A stretch of 64,000 nt of DNA from a bacterium 0.1xD8-71. GTDB taxonomy: Bacteria; Bacillota; Clostridia; Lachnospirales; Lachnospiraceae. The DNA lies in assembly GCA_003612405.1 (NCBI GenBank), contig RAYR01000027.1:1-64000 (forward strand), written 5' to 3'. Shown here in pieces: positions 43,298-49,643 of this stretch (position 1 is the stretch's first letter; each line of letters opens with the position of its first letter). The position numbers and the translations under genes were made by a program. The notes beneath the pieces are model-generated. The model did not search any database and was not told the origin of the DNA. It saw only the letters and a program-made list of their open reading frames with translations.

Positions 43298-43386
43298 GGA
43301 TTTCGTAACAAATCAGATCTGGGGCAGAGAAAACTCTGCCTCAGAGACAATAATGTACAGCGGGGACCGCAGAAACGAGGCAGAGG

Positions 43387-44022
43387 ATGAAGACAATATT
43401 GTGCTTTGGTGATACCAATACATGGGGAGTAAACCCGGAAGACGAGTCAAGACTTGCATTTGATAAACGATGGACGGGAATCTTGACCAACGAATTGGCA
43501 AATGAAGCAAGAGTAATTGAAGAGGGGCAATGCGGAAGAACAACCATATGCGATGACCCTGTTGATTTATATAAAAATGGCCTGGATTATCTGATACCCT
43601 GTCTTGACGGACATCGCCCCATTGCAATCGTAACAGTCATGCTTGGTACAGTACAGCTAAAGGGAAGATTTCATCAAAGTGCCGAGGATATTGCACTGGG
43701 AGTCCGAAGAATCGTGGAAACAATTCAGAAATCAGGATGTGGCACCGATGGCAATTCTCCCAAAATATTACTGATCTCCCCTATACGGATTGGAGATGTG
43801 GAGAATGGCCATCTGGCTCAGACCTTTTTTATGGACAACAACAGGGAACGGCAGCAGCAATTTAAACCGTTATTCCAACAAATAGCACAACAGTACGGTG
43901 CAGAGTTTATGGCCGCAGAAGATTATGCAGACACAAGCCCGTTGGATGGTATACATATAGATGTAGACTCCCACTATCCACTGGCAATGGCAATTGCAGA
44001 GAAAATAAGGAGTATGCTGTAA
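43387..44022 (+). CDS. SGNH/GDSL-type hydrolase with altered active site
   Basis: The 211-residue protein is clearly of the SGNH family (arylesterase/acyl hydrolase type), with the C-terminal D-x2-H pair in SPLDGIHIDVDSH and block II glycine G50. But block I reads FGDTNTWG, where the family has FGDSNTWG: the nucleophile Ser is Thr10 (codon ACC). Block III reads LGTVQLK for LGTNDLK, so the oxyanion-hole Asn is Val89. Activity may be changed or lost. Position before NagB suggests deacylation of a sugar or a non-catalytic sugar-binding role. A new start 89 bases after the amidohydrolase. Confidence 0.85.
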   Translation: MKTILCFGDTNTWGVNPEDESRLAFDKRWTGILTNELANEARVIEEGQCGRTTICDDPVDLYKNGLDYLIPCLDGHRPIAIVTVMLGTVQLKGRFHQSAEDIALGVRRIVETIQKSGCGTDGNSPKILLISPIRIGDVENGHLAQTFFMDNNRERQQQFKPLFQQIAQQYGAEFMAAEDYADTSPLDGIHIDVDSHYPLAMAIAEKIRSML

Positions 44023-44032
44023 AATATAAAAT

Positions 44033-44806
44033 ATGAAAAAAATAAAACTTATTATAACAAAAGATTATGAAGAAATGAGCAGTATGGCCGCTGATGTTGT
44101 TATGGAACAGGTCCGTCAGAACAATAAATCCGTAATCGGACTGGCTACCGGTTCTTCTCCTCTGGGAATGTATCAATGTCTGGCCAGGGCATGGGATTCC
44201 GGCCATATCAGTTTAACAGAAATACACGGATATAATCTGGATGAATACCAGGGGCTGGCCAAGAGTAATCCACAGTCTTTTTATCATTATCTGAAAACAA
44301 ATCTGGTCGACACCACAGATTTTCAAGAACAGAATCTACATGTTCTGGATGGCATGTGTGAAAATACAGATTCTGTATGCGCAGATTATGAAAAGGATAT
44401 CCGGGACGCAGGCGGACTGGATCTGCAACTGTTAGGACTTGGAGAAACCGGTCATATCGGATTCAATGAACCTGATACATCATTTCCACGTTACACACAT
44501 CAGGTTAAGTTAGAGGAAAAAACAATTATGGCAAATGCCCGTTTCTTTACCTCCCCCGATCAGGTACCGCATTTCGCACTGACAATGGGAGTCGGCACCA
44601 TAATGAGTTCCCGGAAAATACTATTGATGGTAAGCGGTTCACCAAAAGCGGCAATACTATATCAGGTCTTGTTTGGAGAGGTAAAACCGTCCGTACCTGC
44701 CAGTATTCTACAATTCCATCCGGATGTCACAATCATTGCCGACGAAGATGCAAGTCGTATTGTGCGGGATAAAACAGGATTTGGAGGAACTGTATATGAA
44801 TTATAA
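44033..44806 (+). CDS. nagB: Glucosamine-6-phosphate deaminase-like protein
   Basis: A 257-residue NagB-family enzyme. It converts glucosamine 6-phosphate to fructose 6-phosphate and ammonia. ATGSSPLGMY, YNLDEYQGL (catalytic Asp) and GHIGFNEP are present, as is ALTMGVGTIM. One difference: the residue before GHIGFNEP, Asp in E. coli and Asn in Bacillus, is Thr (GETGHIGFNEP). Substrate could be a variant amino-sugar phosphate. The gene is followed by an overlapping kinase gene (11 bases). It lies 10 bases after the SGNH gene. Confidence 0.88.
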   Translation: MKKIKLIITKDYEEMSSMAADVVMEQVRQNNKSVIGLATGSSPLGMYQCLARAWDSGHISLTEIHGYNLDEYQGLAKSNPQSFYHYLKTNLVDTTDFQEQNLHVLDGMCENTDSVCADYEKDIRDAGGLDLQLLGLGETGHIGFNEPDTSFPRYTHQVKLEEKTIMANARFFTSPDQVPHFALTMGVGTIMSSRKILLMVSGSPKAAILYQVLFGEVKPSVPASILQFHPDVTIIADEDASRIVRDKTGFGGTVYEL

Positions 44807-45761
44807 ATATGATGTAATCGCATTAGGGGAACTGTTGGTAGATTTCGCGCCTTCCGGAGAAAGCGGACAGGGGAACCAGCTCTTTGAAGCTTGTCCGGGC
44901 GGCGCCCCCTGTAACGTATTATCCATGCTTCAAAAACTTGGAAAACAGACGGCTTTTATCGGCAGGGTTGGCGCAGATCAGTTTGGCGAACTTCTGCGAA
45001 ACACAATTGAAGAGATCGGCATTGACAGTTCTTATCTGATCACTGACCACCATACAAATACGACCTTGACCTTTGTACATAAAATGCCGGACGGTGACAG
45101 AGAATTTTCATTTTATCGAAATCCCGGAGCAGATATGATGCTTCACCCGGACGATATCAGCGAGGAATTTATCAGACAGGGAAGAATTTTTCATTACGGT
45201 ACCTTATCTATGACGGATTCACCTGCAAAAGAGGCCACGGAAAAAGCCATATATTATGCCCGAAAAAATAATCTGCTGCTATCCTTTGATCCTAACCTGC
45301 GTCTTCCTTTATGGAAAACATCCGCAGACGCAAAAGAGCGGATGGAATATGGCTTTGCACACTGCGATGTTCTTAAAATTGCAGACAATGAAATCTGCTT
45401 TGTTACCGGACAGGAAGATTATCACGAAGGAATCAGAAGTTTACAGGAAAACTATCACATTCCATTGATTTTACTGACACTGGGAAAAGAAGGAAGCCGG
45501 GCCTATTACAAAAATATGATCATTGAAAAAAAAGCTTTTCTCCAGAAGGCACCTGTCGATACTACCGGTGCCGGAGATACCTTCTGCGGATGTATTCTGG
45601 AATATCTTCTGGAACATGATATAAATACCTTATCAGAAACCGATCTGGAAGAAATGCTGACTTTTGCAAATGCTGCCGCCTCTCTGATCACAATGAAAAA
45701 GGGAGCTGTTCGTTCCATGCCTGGCAGACAGGAAATAACAAATCTATCAAATTTAGATTAA
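44796..45761 (+). CDS. PfkB-family sugar kinase (fructokinase-like)
   Basis: A 321-residue ribokinase-family kinase: ALGELLVDFAP and GGAPCNVLSMLQKLG at the N-terminus (fructokinase pattern) and DTTGAGDTFCGCILEY with the catalytic aspartate near residue 255. It phosphorylates a hexose, most likely fructose or an amino sugar, before or after the NagB step. ATG at 44796 is set by GGAGGAAC inside the end of nagB. The longer frame from 44724 lies within nagB and is not used. Last gene of the LacI-controlled cluster. Confidence 0.93.
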   Translation: MNYKYDVIALGELLVDFAPSGESGQGNQLFEACPGGAPCNVLSMLQKLGKQTAFIGRVGADQFGELLRNTIEEIGIDSSYLITDHHTNTTLTFVHKMPDGDREFSFYRNPGADMMLHPDDISEEFIRQGRIFHYGTLSMTDSPAKEATEKAIYYARKNNLLLSFDPNLRLPLWKTSADAKERMEYGFAHCDVLKIADNEICFVTGQEDYHEGIRSLQENYHIPLILLTLGKEGSRAYYKNMIIEKKAFLQKAPVDTTGAGDTFCGCILEYLLEHDINTLSETDLEEMLTFANAAASLITMKKGAVRSMPGRQEITNLSNLD

Positions 45762-45768
45762 TTTTTTT
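45741..45768 (+). terminator. Weak terminator of the amino-sugar cluster
   Basis: AATCTA and TAGATT form a 6-bp AT-rich stem overlapping the kinase stop codon, followed by ATTTTTTT. Confidence 0.45.
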
Positions 45769-45789
45769 AATAAAAATGTGAAATATAGA

Positions 45790-45818
45790 TTGCTTCCTTA
45801 GGAAATTTGTACTAATAT
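45790..45818 (+). promoter_or_regulatory. Promoter of the comFB-like gene
   Basis: TTGCTT (45790-45795), 17-base spacer, TAATAT (45813-45818). The spacer contains the palindrome TTCC-TTA-GGAA, a possible regulatory site. Confidence 0.6.
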
Positions 45819-45866
45819 AAAATGTGTATATTTCTGTCATCATATGGCAAACGAGGGGGTTTCTTA

Positions 45867-46136
45867 ATGGAAGGCTTAAAGAATATCATGGAAGATGCAG
45901 TGGAGTATCAGCTAAACAAGCTGCTGCCCACTATGCCAAATGTCTGTTCCTGTGAAAAATGTAAACTTGACATGGCATCTTATGCGCTTAACAGACTTTC
46001 ACCCCAATATGTGCGTACAGATACAGGCGCACTCTTTCAGAAATTAAACAATTACCAGCCGCAGGCTGAAGTAGAGATTCTTGCGGTAGTAATCTCCGCA
46101 ATCAATAAAATCGGTAGTCATCCTCAACACGGCTGA
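45867..46136 (+). CDS. comFB: ComFB-like late competence protein
   Basis: An 89-residue protein with the ComFB signature: NIMEDAVEYQLNKLLP, then CSCEKCKLDMASYALNRLSP with C27, C29 and C32. In Bacillus ComFB binds zinc and is encoded in the comF operon; the homologues are also linked to c-di-GMP and motility. The molecular role is unclear. GAGGGGG lies six bases before the ATG at 45867. It stands alone between a promoter and a terminator. Confidence 0.85.
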   Translation: MEGLKNIMEDAVEYQLNKLLPTMPNVCSCEKCKLDMASYALNRLSPQYVRTDTGALFQKLNNYQPQAEVEILAVVISAINKIGSHPQHG

Positions 46137-46165
46137 CAGATTCCTATGAATCTATATAAAAATAT

Positions 46166-46217
46166 AAAAGATTTTCCCATTTGACATCATACAATATCAA
46201 ACAGGAAAATCTTTTTT
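46166..46217. terminator. Bidirectional terminator between convergent genes
   Basis: AAAAGATTTTCC and GGAAAATCTTTT are perfect 12-base arms; the loop contains a further TTTGA/TCAAA stem. T-rich on the plus strand and A-rich before it, so it can stop both comFB and the convergent anti-sigma gene. Confidence 0.85.
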
Positions 46218-46243
46218 CATATCTGCATATTCTGCTTTAAGGA

Positions 46244-47470
46244 TTAATTCCAGACATTCTCCACTGTAACCTCTCTGCCGTACTCTTCCGTGTACCGCTC
46301 CGTCATTACTTTTCGTGTCAATTCTCTCTTATTTCTGTAATCTTTCTCAGTAACGACTGAATAAGACATTACGGTTCCATTCCAACCACACTCCAACAGA
46401 TGTGCCTCTCCGTTCTCCTTTACAAATAAGACCTCTATCCACATGCTGACACCTTCCTCACTGGTTGTCTGATAACAGCTTATAATCTTATCATAAGACT
46501 CCTGTATCCCTATCTTTTCTGCCAGGAAATGAGCCGCCTGTTCTTTAATCTGCATGGTCTTATCCGGCGCTTCCTCTATAGCAGGTCTGGCTGGCTCAAA
46601 CTCTTCCCTTACATAATCGCCGGCATGGGTCACCTGAAGAAGCCGGCCGTCTTCCATGCCTATGAAGAAATAATAGTACTGATGATTAATAATATCACTC
46701 CAGTTGACACTATACGCCGGCTGACCCACAATGATATTGGCTGCTTCCGCATCATAATAGTGATCCAGTTCCATATTACTTCCATCTATACCATAGATTT
46801 TCTGAAGATATCCGGCTGCGATCTCTACCGCCTGTTCTTCCGTGACACCGCCGGCCTCCACCGCCTTTGTAATCTCTTCCTGTTCGGCCGTTTCCTGGGC
46901 CGCTATCTCCTCGGCATGTTCCTCCTCATACCGCTCCCGCAGCGCATAGTTACGCTTATGCTCAAAATCTATCTTCTGGAGAATCTCCTCATCCGTCAGT
47001 TCCCTGTCTGCCGGCAGATAAAATACGCTGGCAGTAGTCAGGAAACAAAACTCATAAGCTTTAGCCTCTTCTTCACTGTCCACCTGCGGAATTTCTCCTG
47101 CCGGGAAGGTACCATTCTGATACTGTTCATACAGCTTTTCCATCCGGGCCTTCTCCGCTTCCGTATACGGTCTGGTATAGCTGTCCCCTCCCACGTTCTG
47201 GGTGTCAAGCTGCTCAACTGTCCTCTCCACCTCCTCCTTGGGGATTCTTTCCATCCGCTCCCGCACCAGAGAACTGACCAGTGCCCGCACCGGCACACTC
47301 ACAATTCCCACAGTAATGATACATACCGCCAAAGCCGCCGCGGCACGCAGGCCGTATCCATGTCTGCCATGTCTCTTTTTTTCTTTTTTCAGTTCGCGGA
47401 TCATCTGTTGTTTCCTGGCATCATTCAATTCTATCTGCTCTACTGCTTCTTGTAACATTACAATTTTCAT
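46244..47470 (-). CDS. Membrane-anchored putative anti-sigma factor
   Basis: A 408-residue protein: an N-terminal cytoplasmic stretch of about 40 residues, one membrane segment (AAAALAVCIITVGIVSVPV, about 43-61) and a 340-residue extracellular acidic region (TEEQAVEIAAGYLQKIYG, PepSY-like pattern). It lies 21 bases after an ECF sigma factor gene, so it probably restrains that factor. No zinc-type HxxxCxxC anti-sigma motif is visible. The signal sensed outside is unknown. Confidence 0.7.
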   Translation of the reverse strand: MKIVMLQEAVEQIELNDARKQQMIRELKKEKKRHGRHGYGLRAAAALAVCIITVGIVSVPVRALVSSLVRERMERIPKEEVERTVEQLDTQNVGGDSYTRPYTEAEKARMEKLYEQYQNGTFPAGEIPQVDSEEEAKAYEFCFLTTASVFYLPADRELTDEEILQKIDFEHKRNYALRERYEEEHAEEIAAQETAEQEEITKAVEAGGVTEEQAVEIAAGYLQKIYGIDGSNMELDHYYDAEAANIIVGQPAYSVNWSDIINHQYYYFFIGMEDGRLLQVTHAGDYVREEFEPARPAIEEAPDKTMQIKEQAAHFLAEKIGIQESYDKIISCYQTTSEEGVSMWIEVLFVKENGEAHLLECGWNGTVMSYSVVTEKDYRNKRELTRKVMTERYTEEYGREVTVENVWN

Positions 47471-47491
47471 ATGAAAAACCTTCCTTTCCCG

Positions 47492-47953
47492 TCAGCTATT
47501 TTCATCACCCAGCTTAAGCCGCAGCAGTTCTCTTCCCCTTTGCAGTCTCTTCTTGACTGCATTGACAGAAATATTGAGTATCTGTGCTATCTCTGCCAAT
47601 TTATACCCTTCTATATAGTGAAGATAAACCACCGATTTAACCGCAAGCGGGAGGCCGATTAATTCCGCCAGCACTTCACTGTATTCTGGATCCTCGTAGC
47701 TGGCCGTAATCTCCGCAATGTCTATCTTTGGATGCCGCAGATGAAAGCGCAGCATATCCCGGCACCGGTTCTGTGCCACTTTGATCAGCCAGGCTTTCTC
47801 ATGTTCTTTATCATGAAAATCCCCTGCCCGTTCCAGATATCTGCAAAAGGTATCCTGCACCGCATCCTGTGCATCTGCCTCGTTTCCCAGCATGACTACA
47901 CAGATTCTGTAAAGCATGCTGCTGTATTCTGTTACCATTTGTTCTATTGTCAT
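47492..47953 (-). CDS. ECF-type RNA polymerase sigma factor
   Basis: A 153-residue sigma-70 family protein with region 2 (MLYRICVVMLGNEADAQDAV, QDTFCRYLE, AWLIKVAQNRCRDMLR) and region 4 (VKSVVYLHYIEGYKLAEIAQ, ILNISVNAVKKRLQRGR). It directs RNA polymerase to a small stress or envelope regulon. The next gene encodes its likely membrane anti-sigma partner. The upstream region lies directly after a copy of the hairpin repeat. Confidence 0.93.
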   Translation of the reverse strand: MTIEQMVTEYSSMLYRICVVMLGNEADAQDAVQDTFCRYLERAGDFHDKEHEKAWLIKVAQNRCRDMLRFHLRHPKIDIAEITASYEDPEYSEVLAELIGLPLAVKSVVYLHYIEGYKLAEIAQILNISVNAVKKRLQRGRELLRLKLGDENS

Positions 47954-48031
47954 AAGTAATCTACCTCTCCCAACCTACAGGCTGTTCTTTGGACGTCTCT
48001 ACTTATAACACGCCTGATGATACTAAAAGGT

Positions 48032-48068
48032 GCCCTGTAGTAAATTCCTTCGGAATTAACTACAGGGC
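48032..48068. repeat. Fourth copy of the hairpin repeat, with long arms
   Basis: GCCCTGTAGT-A-AATTCC, loop TTC, GGAATT-A-ACTACAGGGC: 16 paired positions and one A-A mismatch. The core equals the copies at 1-44 and 27354-27375; the outer arms are unique but complementary. Confidence 0.85.
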
Positions 48069-48077
48069 CAAATGTAA

Positions 48078-48111
48078 TAGAAAAGACAGAAAACTTTCGC
48101 TTTCTGTCTTT
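48078..48111 (-). terminator. Terminator of the CarD-family gene
   Basis: AAAGACAGAAA and TTTCTGTCTTT are perfect 11-base arms with an 8-base loop; the minus transcript continues TTCTATT. Confidence 0.85.
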
Positions 48112-48116
48112 CGCTC

Positions 48117-48632
48117 TCATTCTGTGATTTCCTGTTTCCTGACTGCTTCCATGATATACGCTTCCACCTGATCTTTGGGAATGGAGAGTGCCAGGGACAT
48201 TTCACTGTAAAGAAGCTCTTCTGCCTTCCTCAGATACTGCTCATCGGAGGAGAGTACTTTCTTGCCCTCGTTTATGCGGACACGTTTGCGTTGATACAGG
48301 GTCTTGATGATCTGCACCAGGCTTCTGGAATCATAGGTGCGGATCGCATCCTTATATGTCTGCTCCCTGCGCTTTTCCTCCTGAACCCACATCACATCAA
48401 TCTCCCTGATGTGTTCAATCAGTCTCTGGGCCTCTTCCTTATTCATGATTCTGCGCATGATAATCTTCTCGTTATCTACCGGTGTATAAATGGTGCTTGT
48501 CTTCTCAAAGACCGGCTCAAGAAGATAATATTTTCTCTTCTTGTCCATACGGTCAATCGGGTTGTCCGTAATGTCAATAACACGGCAGACACCATGCCCA
48601 CCGCATATGATCAGTTCACCTTTCTCAAACAT
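48117..48632 (-). CDS. CarD-family transcription regulator
   Basis: A 171-residue protein with the N-terminal CarD/TRCF RNA-polymerase-interacting domain (GELIICGGHGVCRVIDITD, YYLLEPV, TIYTPVDN) and a helical C-terminal domain (SSDEQYLRKAEELLYSEMSL). CarD proteins bind the RNA polymerase beta subunit and stabilise open complexes, often at rRNA promoters. It is a single-gene unit with its own terminator. SD AGGGAAAAT before the ATG. Confidence 0.92.
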   Translation of the reverse strand: MFEKGELIICGGHGVCRVIDITDNPIDRMDKKRKYYLLEPVFEKTSTIYTPVDNEKIIMRRIMNKEEAQRLIEHIREIDVMWVQEEKRREQTYKDAIRTYDSRSLVQIIKTLYQRKRVRINEGKKVLSSDEQYLRKAEELLYSEMSLALSIPKDQVEAYIMEAVRKQEITE

Positions 48633-48842
48633 ATTTTCCCTCCAAATCTTGTGACCCCAATATTACCAGTATTACCGATAGTTACCCTTACTATATATTA
48701 TTCTAACACTTAAATTGTCCGGTCGTAAGTATTTTCAGGAAACGCAGCGATTTTCAGCACTTTTATGATATAAAGTGCTTCCCCTTTTGTGAAAATCTGC
48801 TAATACTATTCTGTCGAATAAAACCGATCGAAGACTCCTTCC

Positions 48843-49445
48843 TTATTTCATGCTGAAATTATCACAGATAAATCTGGTCTCTTTCATCGGATAAATCCGA
48901 ATCATGATCCCTTTAAGCATACCTTCCCCATCAAAACGGGATAACACAATCACCATCTGGTCTCCCTCAAAGGGAAGGTAATCAATAGAATCAATATCTT
49001 CCTTGGTATTGACCAGTGTTGCTTTCGGCGGGTTGATATCCACAGTCTTGTGAATCATCCCTGTCAAGGCAATCGCAGAAGATCCCATCATCTGATTCAT
49101 GACTTCAGACACACAGGACAAATGCATCTCATTGAGCTCGCCGGGTGCTACGGCACCTGTCCCACCCATCATCAGATCCATGATAATCTTAATATCATTT
49201 TCCTTAAGCATCAACAAATTGTTACAGTGAAAATCATCTTTATAATCAATCTGAACCGTCACGCTGCCCATACCAAAAGCAGTCAGAATATTCCTGATGT
49301 CCGCACTGTTTACCACTTTCACAGAAGGCGGACTGACAGTAATCTTCTTCCTGACCAACATATTTAAGGCAGTCGCCGAGTGTGACATACAAATCTGTGA
49401 TACTTCCGCCATTTTATCCTGATCCTGAGGTGTCAACTGTTCCAT
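48843..49445 (-). CDS. CheC-like / FliY N-domain chemotaxis protein
   Basis: The 200-residue product has two CheC half-motifs. The second, SCVSEVMNQMMGSSAIALTG (110-129), carries E114 and N117 of the CheY-P phosphatase site. The first, AEVSQICMSHSATALNMLV (13-31), has Q17 in the Asn position and is probably inactive. FliY shares this fold; the C-terminal FliN part is missing here. It likely dephosphorylates CheY-P or acts at the motor switch. A sigma28-like promoter lies 70 bases upstream, which supports a motility role. Confidence 0.8.
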   Translation of the reverse strand: MEQLTPQDQDKMAEVSQICMSHSATALNMLVRKKITVSPPSVKVVNSADIRNILTAFGMGSVTVQIDYKDDFHCNNLLMLKENDIKIIMDLMMGGTGAVAPGELNEMHLSCVSEVMNQMMGSSAIALTGMIHKTVDINPPKATLVNTKEDIDSIDYLPFEGDQMVIVLSRFDGEGMLKGIMIRIYPMKETRFICDNFSMK

Positions 49446-49516
49446 ACCGTACTATATCCTTCTCTAATTATTGCCCTATAACCTATGCGTAGCTTCTCTA
49501 TAATACTATACCTTAT

Positions 49517-49543
49517 TTATGGTCCCTCGTGCAATACGTTTTA
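49517..49543 (-). promoter_or_regulatory. Sigma28-like promoter of the CheC-like gene
   Basis: Minus strand TAAA (49540-49543), 15-base spacer, GACCATAA (49517-49524), six of eight matches to GCCGATAA. An alternative sigma-A promoter (TTGCAC, 18-base spacer, TATAGT) overlaps, so the assignment is not certain. Confidence 0.5.
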
Positions 49544-49643
49544 GAGAAAATCTATTTAATTTTGCCAGTATTTTCACAATATCACCTCTAATAAAAAAGG
49601 TACTTTCCCATAGCAGAAAAATACTGCCCCAGGGGGCGGATTC

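Noticed and set aside
44724..44795. Upstream start of the PfkB kinase
   Set aside because: It would lie wholly within nagB; the ATG at 44796 has GGAGGAAC at the right distance and begins at the conserved N-terminus.
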